A stretch of 64,000 nucleotides of DNA from Mycolicibacterium septicum DSM 44393 (GCF_000455325.1 NZ_HG322951.1:3849424-3913423), one strand, 5' to 3'; positions 1-8,720 are shown, counted from the stretch's first letter. Translations and numbers: made by a program. The notes: generated by a model from the sequence alone, not told the origin.

Positions 1-257
1 CCGTCGAGGCGATCGTCCGCCAGGCGCGTGAGGCAGTCGAGAACGATCACGCCGAAGTGATCTGTCTCGGCTGCGGCGGCATGGCCGAACTCGAAGAGAA
101 GGTGACGGCCGCGACGGGCGTCCCGATCGTCGACGGAGTCCGCTCGGCGGTGACCATCGCCGAAGGTCTGGTTCGGATGGGTCTGTCCACGTCGAAGGTG
201 CGTACCTACGCGACTCCGCGCGAGAAGAAGGTCATCGGCTGGCCTTTTCAGTTGTAG
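1..257 (+). CDS. Asp/Glu/hydantoin racemase family protein (allantoin racemase-like), 3' end only
   Basis: The window opens inside this gene. The reading frame begins at base 3 and gives the last 84 residues. The fragment carries an LGCGGM motif about 20 residues into the visible part, which fits the C-terminal catalytic Cys motif of the Asp/Glu/hydantoin racemase superfamily. These enzymes interconvert enantiomers of hydantoins or allantoin through a two-cysteine mechanism. The genes to the right (ureidoglycine aminohydrolase, DUF6986, IclR) make allantoin the best guess for the substrate, but that is inference from context. The gene is convergent with the aminohydrolase and ends at a strong hairpin. 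The start and first half lie outside the window. Confidence 0.8.
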   Translation, partial: VEAIVRQAREAVENDHAEVICLGCGGMAELEEKVTAATGVPIVDGVRSAVTIAEGLVRMGLSTSKVRTYATPREKKVIGWPFQL

Positions 258-271
258 GCCAACGAAATAGA

Positions 272-307
272 CGAGACCGGGCGCCTCTTCCGAGGCGCCC
301 GGTCTCG
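272..307. terminator. Bidirectional hairpin between convergent genes
   Basis: A perfect 16-bp GC-rich stem (272-287 with 292-307) closes a TTCC tetraloop between the racemase stop at 257 and the aminohydrolase stop at 315. It has no U-run, as is common in mycobacteria. It probably ends transcription from both sides. Confidence 0.8.
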
Positions 308-314
308 TCGTATG

Positions 315-1130
315 TCAGAGCATGACCTGGCGGTTGACGTCCTTGTACAGCAGGTATCGGAAGTTGGACGGCCCGCCGGCGTAGCAGGCCTGCGGGCAGA
401 AGGCGCGTAGCGACAGGAAGTCGCCTTCCTGAACCTCCACCCAGTCTCCGTTGAGGTGATAGACGGCCTTGCCCTCCAGCATCAGCAGGCCGTGTTCCAT
501 GACGTGGGTCTCGGCGAACGGAATGGTCGCGCCGGGTTCGAAGGTGACGATGTTGACGTGCATGTCGTACCCGAGGTCCTGCGGGTCGAGCATGCGTGTC
601 GTGCGCCATTTGCCGTCGGTCCCCGGCATGGCTGAGGGTGCGATGTCCTGCTCGTTGCCGAACTTGACCGACACCGGGTGGCCTTCGATGGCCTCATAGC
701 GTTTGCGGATCCAGACGAACGTCGCGTCGGCGTCGCCGTTGTTGTGGGCCGACCAGTCGGTGCCTGCCGGAAGGTAGGCGAAGCCGCCCTCGGTGAGTGT
801 CTGCGACTGACCTGCCGCGTCGACCGTGAGCGCACCGGAGGTGACGAACAGGAAGCTCTGCACCTCGGGCTGCGGCTCGGGTCGCTGCGCCCCACCGCCC
901 GGCTTGACCTCGACGATCGCCTGGTAATACGTCGTCGCACCACCGGCGACCGGCCGGTTGATGATCCATGCGCGCGTATCGGTCCACTCCGGGAACACCG
1001 AGGTGACGATGTCCGAGAGGACGCCGCGCGGGATCACCGTGTAGGCCTCGGTGACGATGGCACGGTCGGTCAGCAGATCGGTCTGCGGGGGCAGGCCGCC
1101 GCGGGGCGTGTAGTACGACGCAGTGGTCAC
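315..1130 (-). CDS. allE: (S)-ureidoglycine aminohydrolase (bicupin)
   Basis: This 271-residue bicupin should hydrolyse (S)-ureidoglycine to (S)-ureidoglycolate and ammonia in purine/allantoin breakdown in the cytosol. In the second cupin I see Glu207-x-His209-x3-His213 and Gln247. That spacing is the same as the Mn-binding set recalled for plant ureidoglycine aminohydrolase (Glu235, His237, His241, Gln275). The length is close to E. coli YlbA/AllE. I chose the GTG at 1130 because it overlaps the upstream stop in a GTGA junction, which indicates translational coupling. The 33 residues upstream in the same frame are Arg/His-rich shadow sequence. The gene follows the DUF6986 gene in one operon facing the IclR regulator. 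Confidence 0.88.
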   Translation of the reverse strand: MTTASYYTPRGGLPPQTDLLTDRAIVTEAYTVIPRGVLSDIVTSVFPEWTDTRAWIINRPVAGGATTYYQAIVEVKPGGGAQRPEPQPEVQSFLFVTSGALTVDAAGQSQTLTEGGFAYLPAGTDWSAHNNGDADATFVWIRKRYEAIEGHPVSVKFGNEQDIAPSAMPGTDGKWRTTRMLDPQDLGYDMHVNIVTFEPGATIPFAETHVMEHGLLMLEGKAVYHLNGDWVEVQEGDFLSLRAFCPQACYAGGPSNFRYLLYKDVNRQVML

Positions 1131-2404
1131 TGGGTGCTCCTGGTTGTGCGGCCGAGCGCGATGTCGCGCACGGTGGACATGGAGAGATCGGTGGCAGTCT
1201 CGATCTCGTCGACGGTGAGCGCGCCGCACACGCTGCCACGATGGATCACGTTGGCCAGTGCGCGGGCGGTGGCCGGCTCGTCCATGACGGTCGAGTCGAG
1301 CCGGTGGACGTAGTTGCGCAGGCGCTTCGCGGCGGGCGCGAAGGCGCCGCGGTAGAACGCGTAGGTCGCCAGGTATCGGGTGACGAGTTGGGCGGGATGC
1401 ATGTCCCAGCCCTGGTAGATGCCGCGTTCCAGGTGGCGCCGGACGAGGCGTGCGTGCAGCTTCCAGGCCATGGCGACGTTGTCGGGGTCGCCGACCGGCA
1501 GGATGTTGGTCGAGCCGTCGGACATGTGCACACCCGTGCCCGCCACGGCCAGCTGCATGACGTTCTTGGCGTGGTCTGCCGCCGGATGCTCCATCGACTG
1601 GTAGGCGGCGGCGATACCGAGGGACGCCGAGTAGTCGTAGGTCCCGTAGTGCAGCGAGCTGACGCGGCCCTGGCCGGCGTGGATGAACTGGGCAACGGGT
1701 GCGCGCCCATCGGCGCCGAGGATCGCTTGGGGCGTTTCGACCTGCACTTCGAAGCGGATGCGGCCGGCCGGCAGCCCGTTCGCACGCTCGAGGGCGCCCG
1801 CGACGACGACCATCGCCTCAACCTGGTCGACGGACGTCACCTTGGGGAGGGTGAGAGTCAGGCCGTCCGGGAGTCCGCCGGATTCGACGAGCCCGCTGAC
1901 GAACATGTCGAGTGTGCGCAGTCCGCGTGCCCGGGTGCCGGGTTCGAAGCACTTGAAGCGGGTGCCGACGAACGGCGTCGAGGTGCCCGCGTCGAGCGCG
2001 ATCCGCAGCGCGGCGATCGCCCGTGCGACATCGGCATCCTCCGTCGCATCGTCGAAGGTGCCGTAGCCGTCCTCGAAGTCGATGCGGAGGTCTTCGATCG
2101 GCTCGGTGGTCAGCTTGTTCTCGACGAGGGCTGCCAGCGTCTCGGGCGCACAGTCGGTTCCGCTGCTCGCACCGACGAGTGCAGCCACCGCGTCTAGCCC
2201 GCCCGCGTCCTTCGCGGCTGCGAGAGCGGTGGCGCCCCAGTCGGCGGGCATCGCCGCCGAGTACCGGTTACCCGGGACGTAAACGGTGTGGATCGGCTGC
2301 CGACGGCCGTCGTCACCGGGGTATCGGTCCACCAGTTGTGCGTCGGCGGCCTCCAGGCGGCGATCGACGTCGGCCAGCACCGCATCGTCGAGGCGTCGTG
2401 TCAC
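1127..2404 (-). CDS. DUF6986 family protein (HpcH/citrate-lyase-like aldolase fold)
   Basis: This 425-residue protein resembles the HpcH/HpaI and citrate lyase beta TIM-barrel families: a VQVETPQAI stretch, then a GRVSSLHYGTYDYSASLG segment, then an Asn/Asp-rich GVHMSDGSTNILPVGD segment. I believe it belongs to the DUF6986 group, whose function is not established. The GTG at 2404 has a GGGAGGGG ribosome site upstream and removes a spurious extension. Its 3' end overlaps the aminohydrolase start by 4 nt. The shared operon suggests a step after ureidoglycolate, perhaps on glyoxylate or a related 2-oxo acid. That role is inference only. Confidence 0.75.
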   Translation of the reverse strand: MTRRLDDAVLADVDRRLEAADAQLVDRYPGDDGRRQPIHTVYVPGNRYSAAMPADWGATALAAAKDAGGLDAVAALVGASSGTDCAPETLAALVENKLTTEPIEDLRIDFEDGYGTFDDATEDADVARAIAALRIALDAGTSTPFVGTRFKCFEPGTRARGLRTLDMFVSGLVESGGLPDGLTLTLPKVTSVDQVEAMVVVAGALERANGLPAGRIRFEVQVETPQAILGADGRAPVAQFIHAGQGRVSSLHYGTYDYSASLGIAAAYQSMEHPAADHAKNVMQLAVAGTGVHMSDGSTNILPVGDPDNVAMAWKLHARLVRRHLERGIYQGWDMHPAQLVTRYLATYAFYRGAFAPAAKRLRNYVHRLDSTVMDEPATARALANVIHRGSVCGALTVDEIETATDLSMSTVRDIALGRTTRSTQ

Positions 2405-2446
2405 AGGTGTCCCCTCCCCGGTCTGGAAGTTTCCGTGTAAACAGAA

Positions 2447-2460
2447 TTCCACATTGTGGA
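2447..2460. promoter_or_regulatory. Operator copy 1, probable IclR-family site
   Basis: TTCCACATTGTGGA contains a near-perfect palindrome (TCCACA-T-TGTGGA). It matches the second copy at 2514 in 12 of 14 bases (TTCCAYATTGYGGA). It sits just upstream of the DUF6986 start in the divergent gap. Confidence 0.6.
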
Positions 2461-2513
2461 TTTTAGCGCGAGGGTTATCAGCGCATCATGCCCGGATCAT
2501 GCGCGAACACTTT

Positions 2514-2527
2514 TTCCATATTGCGGA
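2514..2527. promoter_or_regulatory. Operator copy 2, probable IclR-family site
   Basis: TTCCATATTGCGGA lies within the larger palindrome TTTTCC-N7-GGAAAA (2512-2530), 67 bp from copy 1 and 55 bp upstream of the IclR start. Two equal sites between divergent genes fit autoregulation plus control of the catabolic operon. Confidence 0.6.
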
Positions 2528-2581
2528 AAATATCTTGCACATGTTGAATGGAACGACAATCGTCGACCGGGAGCGAACTGT

Positions 2582-3343
2582 ATGGCGGAGAAGTCGGGCG
2601 GCGTGCAGTCGGTGGAGCGCGCGTTCGAGTTGATGGAATTGATCGGACGCGCCGGAGGAGAGTGCTCGCTGACGGAGTTGTCGGCAGAGTCTCCGTTGCC
2701 GCCACCGACAATCCACCGTCTCCTGCGCACGTTGGTCGGAATCGGCTATGTGCGGCAACTGCCCAATCGTCGCTACGCGCTGGGGCCGAGATTGATACGG
2801 CTCGGTGAAGTTGCGAACCGCCAGCTGGGCGCCGTCGCCGCCCCGGTGCTGCAGTCGTTGGTCGACGAACTGTCGGAGACGGCAAGTCTTGCAGTGCTCG
2901 ACGGTGACATGGTGATCTACACCGGACAGGTTCTGCCCCCGAAGCTGATGCGGACGGACAGTGAGGTCGGCAAGCGCGTCGGGCTGCACACAACCGGCGT
3001 GGGCAAGGCGGTCTTGGGCGAGTTGGATGATGCACGCATCCTGAAACTGGTGACGCAGTCTGGATTTCCCGCACCGACCGAGAACAGTGCCTCGACCCTT
3101 TCCGCGGTGTTCGCGAACGTCGAACGCGTGCGCGTCGACGGCTATGCGATCGACAACGAGGAGTTCGAGATCGGTGTTCGCTCCGTCGCGATGGCCGTGC
3201 CCGGCGCTCCGACGCCGATGGCAATCGGCATCTCCGGGCCCTCAGCTCATGTCACTGAGGAATTGATCGCTCGGGCCGTCCCCGCATTGAAGAACGCGAC
3301 CGGCGTGATCTCGGAAGCCCTGATCGGGGCGAAGGAACGCTAA
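2582..3343 (+). CDS. IclR family transcriptional regulator
   Basis: This 253-residue protein has an N-terminal winged helix (about residues 10-65, with VQSVERAFELMELIG and PPPTIHRLLRTL) followed by an IclR effector-binding domain, including VGLHTTGVGKAVLGEL and the GYAIDNEEFEIGVRSVAMAV segment. IclR members of this type often sense small carboxylates such as glyoxylate or allantoate. I chose the ATG at 2582 rather than 2456 because the domain begins right after it and the upstream stretch holds the operator pair. It is divergent from the DUF6986-allE operon and is probably its regulator. Whether it represses or activates cannot be read from the sequence. Confidence 0.9.
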   Translation: MAEKSGGVQSVERAFELMELIGRAGGECSLTELSAESPLPPPTIHRLLRTLVGIGYVRQLPNRRYALGPRLIRLGEVANRQLGAVAAPVLQSLVDELSETASLAVLDGDMVIYTGQVLPPKLMRTDSEVGKRVGLHTTGVGKAVLGELDDARILKLVTQSGFPAPTENSASTLSAVFANVERVRVDGYAIDNEEFEIGVRSVAMAVPGAPTPMAIGISGPSAHVTEELIARAVPALKNATGVISEALIGAKER

Positions 3344-3401
3344 ACCTTCACCCTGTGCAGATCCATGCTTTGCGGATCCGGGATCCGCACTCAACCAATA
3401 C

Positions 3402-3415
3402 TAGAACGTGTTCTA
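3402..3415. promoter_or_regulatory. KstR-type operator (cholesterol regulon box)
   Basis: TAGAACGTGTTCTA fits the published KstR consensus TnnAACnnGTTnnA exactly, with 6-bp arms around GT. It ends 9 bp before the ATG of the serine hydrolase at 3425 and overlaps a likely -10 element (TAATTC, 3414-3419). Confidence 0.75.
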
Positions 3416-3424
3416 ATTCGGTGT

Positions 3425-4582
3425 ATGTCCAGTCCGGCGGCGGGGCACGCTGACCCCGCGTTTGCGGAAGTGAAAGCCGTCTTCGAAGCAGGTTTGGCCA
3501 ACGGCGACGACCTCGGTGCCGCGGTGGCGGTATTCGTCGACGGTCGTGCGGTGGTGGATCTGTGGGGAGGCATCGCCGACAGACGGACCGGACGTCCATG
3601 GACGCGCGACACCGCCTGTCCGACCTTTTCCTGCACCAAGGGTGTGACGGCGACCGCAGCCCTCATGGTCGCCCAGCAATGCGGCCACGACGCCGACGAA
3701 CCGGTGAGCGCTTGGTGGCCGGAATTCGCACAGCACGACAAGCACGAGACCACGCTGAGTGACCTGATGGCCCACCGAGCCGGGTTGCCCGTCTTGGAGC
3801 GCCAGGTTTCGGTGGCCCAAGCCGCGGATCCCGCGGCGATGGCCGACCTGTTGGCGAGCCAAAGCCCGCTCTGGCGGCCCGGCACCGAACATGGTTATCA
3901 CGCTTTGACTTTCGGATGGCTGGCCGGCGAATTCGTGCGCCGCCACACCGCCATGTCGGTCGGCGAGTTCACCCGGCGCAACCTGGGCGATGGGCTGCTC
4001 ATCGGCGCTTCCGGTGAGGCGGTGCGCGAGGCCGCCCGGGTCAGTTCGCCACCGCCCGAGCAGCGGGTGTGGAGCGCCGAGAACGCGCCGCCGATACCGG
4101 ACGACACAGTCGCCGAGATGGTGACCGCGATGTCCGATCCAGAATCGCTGTTCATCCGAGCATCGTCGAATCCCGTTGCTTCCTATAACGATCCAGAAGT
4201 ACTGGCGGCCGGCTGGCCCGCGGCCGGCCTCGTGACCACCGCTCGTGATCTGGCCAAATTCTATGGCGACCTGATCAGCGGAACCCTGGTTGCCCCTGGT
4301 CCTCTGCGGGAAGCGATCACTGAACGTGTACGCGGCCGTGACCGGGTACTGCGCCTGGAAAGTGCATTTGGGCTCGGCTACATGCTGCCGTCGCAGAACT
4401 TCGTGGTGCCCGAACCTGCGCAACGGACCGTCTTCGGGCACCCGGGAGCCGGTGGTTCGGTGGGACTGGCCGATCTCGAACACAAGGTCGCCTTCGCCTT
4501 CGTGCCCAATCTGCGCCGCGACTGGCTGGCCGGCGATCGCCGTGCCTATCGGCTCATCGCCGCGGTGTACGACGCGCTGTGA
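3425..4582 (+). CDS. Serine hydrolase of the beta-lactamase/class C esterase family
   Basis: This 385-residue protein belongs to the beta-lactamase-related (PF00144) hydrolases that include mycobacterial Lip esterases. The SxxK nucleophile motif is SCTK near residue 70, in CPTFSCTKGVTATA. The second catalytic motif, usually YxN or YxS, appears as YHA in EHGYHALTFGWLAGE. A C-terminal GHPGAGGSVGLAD segment fits the HTG-like third motif. There is no signal peptide, so it probably acts in the cytosol on an ester. I chose the ATG at 3425. The KstR box in its promoter suggests induction with cholesterol degradation, so a sterol-related ester is a reasonable substrate guess. Confidence 0.85.
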   Translation: MSSPAAGHADPAFAEVKAVFEAGLANGDDLGAAVAVFVDGRAVVDLWGGIADRRTGRPWTRDTACPTFSCTKGVTATAALMVAQQCGHDADEPVSAWWPEFAQHDKHETTLSDLMAHRAGLPVLERQVSVAQAADPAAMADLLASQSPLWRPGTEHGYHALTFGWLAGEFVRRHTAMSVGEFTRRNLGDGLLIGASGEAVREAARVSSPPPEQRVWSAENAPPIPDDTVAEMVTAMSDPESLFIRASSNPVASYNDPEVLAAGWPAAGLVTTARDLAKFYGDLISGTLVAPGPLREAITERVRGRDRVLRLESAFGLGYMLPSQNFVVPEPAQRTVFGHPGAGGSVGLADLEHKVAFAFVPNLRRDWLAGDRRAYRLIAAVYDAL

Positions 4583-4658
4583 CACCGCGAAGCCACTGCT
4601 CCCCCGCCGTCAACACCGGCAATGCGTGCCAGTTGATCGGGCTGGTCGGATGTCAGCG

Positions 4659-5387
4659 CTACAACCGCCGAACATCGAGGGCGGTCTCTGTCACCTCGGC
4701 AGTGCCACGTCGTTCGACGAAATATGCTCCTGCTGTGTCGTTTTCGGCGACGGCTTCCACGTACTGAGTACCGCGGTAAACAAGGCCGGCGCCGTCATCG
4801 GAGGCAAACGCTGATGGGAGGACCCCGGTTCCAACCAGCTCGTGCAGCAGCGGCCGACGCTGATCCTCGGAGTCGTAGTGCACGCCGTTGGCGTAAGGCA
4901 GGAACCGCAGCCCGTTGGTGACAGGCCGTAGTTGCGGGCCGAACGAATCGGTGGTGCCGCCGACATGCCAGCAGATAGAGCCGGCGGAGACGCCCGTCAA
5001 CACCACACCGGCCTGCCACGCCGCCCGCAGCGATTCATCCACGCCATGCAACCGCCACATCGCCAGCAGTCCCGCGACGCTGCCGCCGAACACCCACACC
5101 ACATCCTGCTCCAGTAGATGCGCGGTGACATCGTCAACCGTGGGCATCGGGAACAACGCCACATGCGACGGGACGAAGCCACGGACCTGGGCCGCCTCGG
5201 TGAGGTAATGCAGCACCGCTTTGTCGTCACCCATCGCCGTCGCCAACAGGCACACCCGCGGAGGCCGTCCGGTGACGCCGGAAAGCTCGACCGCATAGTC
5301 GGTCATGGCCGTGAACTCGAACCGCGTGCGCTGTCCCGGACCTATCCCGCCGCTGGTTGCCAGAATGGTCGGCGCGTCCGCAGGCAT
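4659..5387 (-). CDS. Peptidase E (S51 family, Asp-specific dipeptidase-like)
   Basis: This 242-residue protein carries the S51 nucleophile segment GVSAGSICWH and an upstream FGGSVAGLLAMW stretch, both typical of peptidase E, a cytosolic exo-dipeptidase for N-terminal Asp-X bonds. The length matches the family (about 230-245). I chose the ATG at 5387 (MPADAPTILATSGG) because the conserved fold begins there. An ATG at 5447 would add 20 residues. Neither start has a clear ribosome site, so the start is uncertain. The gene is convergent with the serine hydrolase and divergent from the F420 oxidoreductase. Confidence 0.8.
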   Translation of the reverse strand: MPADAPTILATSGGIGPGQRTRFEFTAMTDYAVELSGVTGRPPRVCLLATAMGDDKAVLHYLTEAAQVRGFVPSHVALFPMPTVDDVTAHLLEQDVVWVFGGSVAGLLAMWRLHGVDESLRAAWQAGVVLTGVSAGSICWHVGGTTDSFGPQLRPVTNGLRFLPYANGVHYDSEDQRRPLLHELVGTGVLPSAFASDDGAGLVYRGTQYVEAVAENDTAGAYFVERRGTAEVTETALDVRRL

Positions 5388-5524
5388 AGCGTCGACGGTA
5401 AGCGCATTGGCCGCGGTTCGCTGGTATTGAGGGCGCTCTACCGACATCGCGTGCCGATCCGGAATAAACCCGGCACCAAGTGAACTTGGCTCAAGAGTCG
5501 CCCTTCCCCGTCTCAGGAGCACCC

Positions 5525-6334
5525 ATGACTCGTCCCATCCGCGTCGCCGTGCAGATCCAGCCCGGTGGCACGCCCGACTACCGCACGTGGCGCGAGGCCG
5601 TCCTGGCCGCCGACGACCTCGGCGTCGACGTAATCTTCGGCTACGACCACTTCCACCGCCCGGCGATGGAGGCCATCGTCGACGGCAAGCCCGTCCTGAA
5701 CGACGAGCAGCCCGACGTCTCCAACTTCGAGGGCTGGACCGCGCTCGCGTCGTGGGGTGAGATCACCTCACATGCCGAGATCGGGCTCCTCGTCACCGGC
5801 GTCGGCTACCGCAACGCGGACCTACTCGCTGACATGGCACGCACCGTCGACCACATCAGCGACGGCCGCCTCATCCTGGGCCTCGGCGCGGGGTGGTACG
5901 AAAAGGACTACACCACCTACGGTTACGACTTCGGCACCTTCGGCTCCCGCTTCGATCTGTTCGACGAGAGCCTGATCCGCATCGAGAACCGGCTCGCCGC
6001 GCTGATTCCGCCGCCCGTGCGCAAACTGCCGATCCTCATCGGCGGCACAGGGCCCAAGCGCTCGCTGCCCGCCGTTGCCCGGCATGCCGACATCTGGCAT
6101 GCGTTCCAAGACCTCGACGCTTTCCGCAGGTCGAGTGACCTCGTCGACGAGCTGGCCGCAACCTTCGGCCGCAACGGTGCCGATATCGAGCGCTCCACGC
6201 TCTGGGAGAACGCCGATAGCGCCGATGCCTTCCGGGAGGCCGGCGTCACGCTGTTCCAAACCGAACTCACCTCCGACAACGGTTACGACCTCTCGTCTCT
6301 CAAGCAGGTGCTGACATGGCGGGACAACGGCTGA
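5525..6334 (+). CDS. LLM class F420-dependent oxidoreductase
   Basis: This 269-residue protein has the luciferase-like TIM barrel typical of mycobacterial F420-dependent enzymes: an IFGYDHFHRP segment near residue 37, GLLVTGVGYRNADLLADMARTVD, then GRLILGLGAGWYEKDY. The substrate is unknown. The ATG at 5525 has an AGGAG site 7 nt upstream. It stands alone, divergent from peptidase E and convergent with the acetyltransferase. Confidence 0.88.
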   Translation: MTRPIRVAVQIQPGGTPDYRTWREAVLAADDLGVDVIFGYDHFHRPAMEAIVDGKPVLNDEQPDVSNFEGWTALASWGEITSHAEIGLLVTGVGYRNADLLADMARTVDHISDGRLILGLGAGWYEKDYTTYGYDFGTFGSRFDLFDESLIRIENRLAALIPPPVRKLPILIGGTGPKRSLPAVARHADIWHAFQDLDAFRRSSDLVDELAATFGRNGADIERSTLWENADSADAFREAGVTLFQTELTSDNGYDLSSLKQVLTWRDNG

Positions 6335-6409
6335 CCGCAACCGAAGACTTGAGCGTTCGGCGTTAGCGGATTCTGTTGGCGCGGAACGGCTTGCGCAGGA
6401 CTGCCGTGG

Positions 6410-6889
6410 TCACCGGAGATCTTTGATCATCGCCAGCCCGAGCGGGCCGTTTCCCGGGCCGACTTCACGAAATCCCTTGCGTTCGTAGAGGCGCTTGGCG
6501 GGATTGCGGACGTGAACGTTGGTGCACATCATGTCGACGTGTGGTGAAAGGTCCGCGAACAGCGCGTCCAGCAGCAAGCCGCCAACCCCACCGCCACGCC
6601 GTGCGGGTGCGACTCCAATGCAGAGTTCCGGCAGCGGCGCGCCATCGGCGCCGGAGCGCAGTGGCGGACTGCTGTAGTACGTCCACACCGCACCAATGGG
6701 CAACTCGCTCCGATCCTCGGCGATGATCGGTATGGCCCCCGGCGGCGGGAGCATCTCGAGCACTTCATCGTCGTCTGGGTCGGGAAGAGGCCGGTCCTCG
6801 ATAATGCAGGCGTGGCGGGCCATCTCGACGACGAAGGCGTGGTCGTCGGCGGTGGCTGCGCGAAGCCGCACAGTGGACTGATCGGCCAT
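6410..6889 (-). CDS. GNAT family N-acetyltransferase
   Basis: This 159-residue protein shows the GNAT pattern: beta strands with IPIIAEDRSELPIGAVWTYY, then the acetyl-CoA loop region PARRGGGVGGLLLDAL (the Q/RxxGxG/A equivalent), and a terminal YERKGFREVG. The acceptor substrate is unknown. I prefer the ATG at 6889 (MADQSTVRLRAAT), where the fold begins. An ATG at 6913 would add 8 residues. It is divergent from the GMC oxidoreductase. Confidence 0.83.
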   Translation of the reverse strand: MADQSTVRLRAATADDHAFVVEMARHACIIEDRPLPDPDDDEVLEMLPPPGAIPIIAEDRSELPIGAVWTYYSSPPLRSGADGAPLPELCIGVAPARRGGGVGGLLLDALFADLSPHVDMMCTNVHVRNPAKRLYERKGFREVGPGNGPLGLAMIKDLR

Positions 6890-7034
6890 CTGCAGATTGT
6901 GGCAGATGCTCATCGCGGCACGGGCATCGTTTTCGGCGGTTGCGGCAGGGGCCAGCACGGGAATGCGCACTTACCGGGCGGTCATCGGACAAACTAGGAC
7001 ACGCATCCGACGCCATGGAGGAACGATCCCGGAA

Positions 7035-8720
7035 ATGACCCCCGTCGCCGAATTCGACTTCATCATTGTGGGAGCGGGCAGTGCGGGCTGCCTGCTCGCC
7101 AATCGGCTCAGTGCCAACCCAGCCCACCGTGTGCTCTTGATAGAAGCGGGCGGCAACGACAACTGGTTCTGGATCAAGGTGCCGGTGGGTTATCTGTACA
7201 CAATCGCCAACCCGCGCACCGACTGGTGCTTCACGACCGAGGCCGATCCGGGTCTGGCCGGCCGCAGCATTCACTACGCGCGGGGCCGCGTGATCGGCGG
7301 CTGCTCGTCGATCAACGCCATGATCCACATGCGCGGACAGGCAAGCGACTATGACCTGTGGGCGCAGGCCACCGGTGACGACCGATGGCGTTGGGGTGGC
7401 CCGGACTCTCCAGGCGAAACACTGACGATCTACAAGGAGTTAGAGGACTACTTCGGCGGAGCCGACGATTGGCACGGCGCCGGTGGGGAGATCCGCGTCG
7501 AACGGCCGAGGGTGCGCTGGAAGATCTTGGATGCCTGGCAGGCCGCCGCTGCCCAGGTGGGCATCGCCGCGATCGAGGAATTCAATCGCGGCGACAACGC
7601 CGGCAGTGCGTACTTTCATGTCAACCAACGGCGCGGCCGGCGCTGGTCGATGGCCGATGCTTTCCTGCATCCGATCGCCCACCGACCCAATCTCACCGTC
7701 TACACCCAGACCCAGGCCTTGCGGCTGCTGATGGACGATCAGGTCCACGAAGACCAGCGTCGCGGTGCCTGGACCACGGCTCGGCACCGCGTCACCGGCC
7801 TGCGGCTGCTCAAAGACGGCCAAAACGTCGACGTCCGTGCCCGCCGCGAGGTGATCCTGAGCGCTGGATCGATTGGCTCGCCGCAACTCATGCAGGTCTC
7901 GGGTCTGGGCCCGGCCGAACTGCTCACCGAGCATCAGGTGCCGGTGGCCGTCGACCTGCCTGGGGTGGGTGAAAACCTCCAGGACCACCTGCAGCTGCGA
8001 ACGGTCTACCGGATCAAGGGTGCTCCGACCGTGAACACCCTGTACCGGAATTGGATCACCCGTGGAGGCATGGGGCTTCAGTACCTGATGCTGCGATCGG
8101 GACCCATGACCATGCCACCCTCTACCCTGGGGGCCTTCGCCAAGAGCGATGCCGCGCTCTCCAGTCCCGATCTGGAGTGGCATGTGCAGCCCTTGTCGTT
8201 GCCCAAGTTCGGCGATCCACTGCACCCTTTCGCAGCGATCACTCCCTCGGTCTGCAATCTGCGCCCGAGCTCGCGTGGCCACGTGCGGATAGCCGATGCA
8301 GACCCGCTGACCCACCCGAAGATTCTCTGCAACTATCTGTCGACTGACGACGATCGTCAGACCGCCGTGACCGGACTCCGGATGACCCGGCAGATCATGG
8401 CGGCGCCGGCGCTGGCCCGCTACCAACCGCAAGAATTGCTTCCCGGCCCGCAACTGGTGAGCGACGAAGACCTGCAACAGGCGGCCGGCGAACTGGGTAC
8501 GACCATTTTCCACCCGGTGGGCACCTGCACGATGGGATCCTTTGACGCACAGGGTATCCCGAAGTCAGCCGCCACGGTGCTCGACACCGACTGTCGCGTG
8601 TACCGTGTCGCCGGCCTTCGAGTGGTCGATGCTTCGGCGATGCCCACCATCACTTCCGGTAACACCAACGCGCCGGTCATGCTGATTGCAGAGCGCGCAG
8701 CGCGGGCGATCCTGGGATGA
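7035..8720 (+). CDS. GMC family FAD-dependent oxidoreductase (choline dehydrogenase-like)
   Basis: This 561-residue flavoprotein starts with an FAD Rossmann motif (IIVGAGSAGCLLANRLS). It has the GMC signature near residues 80-110 (GRVIGGCSSINAMIHMRG) and the C-terminal active site HPVGTCTMG (catalytic His) plus NTNAPVMLIAERAA (catalytic Asn). It should oxidise an alcohol to an aldehyde. The substrate could be a long-chain or polycyclic alcohol, but nothing in the sequence decides this. I chose the ATG at 7035, which has GGAGG about 13 nt upstream. The gene is monocistronic as far as I can see. Confidence 0.9.
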   Translation: MTPVAEFDFIIVGAGSAGCLLANRLSANPAHRVLLIEAGGNDNWFWIKVPVGYLYTIANPRTDWCFTTEADPGLAGRSIHYARGRVIGGCSSINAMIHMRGQASDYDLWAQATGDDRWRWGGPDSPGETLTIYKELEDYFGGADDWHGAGGEIRVERPRVRWKILDAWQAAAAQVGIAAIEEFNRGDNAGSAYFHVNQRRGRRWSMADAFLHPIAHRPNLTVYTQTQALRLLMDDQVHEDQRRGAWTTARHRVTGLRLLKDGQNVDVRARREVILSAGSIGSPQLMQVSGLGPAELLTEHQVPVAVDLPGVGENLQDHLQLRTVYRIKGAPTVNTLYRNWITRGGMGLQYLMLRSGPMTMPPSTLGAFAKSDAALSSPDLEWHVQPLSLPKFGDPLHPFAAITPSVCNLRPSSRGHVRIADADPLTHPKILCNYLSTDDDRQTAVTGLRMTRQIMAAPALARYQPQELLPGPQLVSDEDLQQAAGELGTTIFHPVGTCTMGSFDAQGIPKSAATVLDTDCRVYRVAGLRVVDASAMPTITSGNTNAPVMLIAERAARAILG

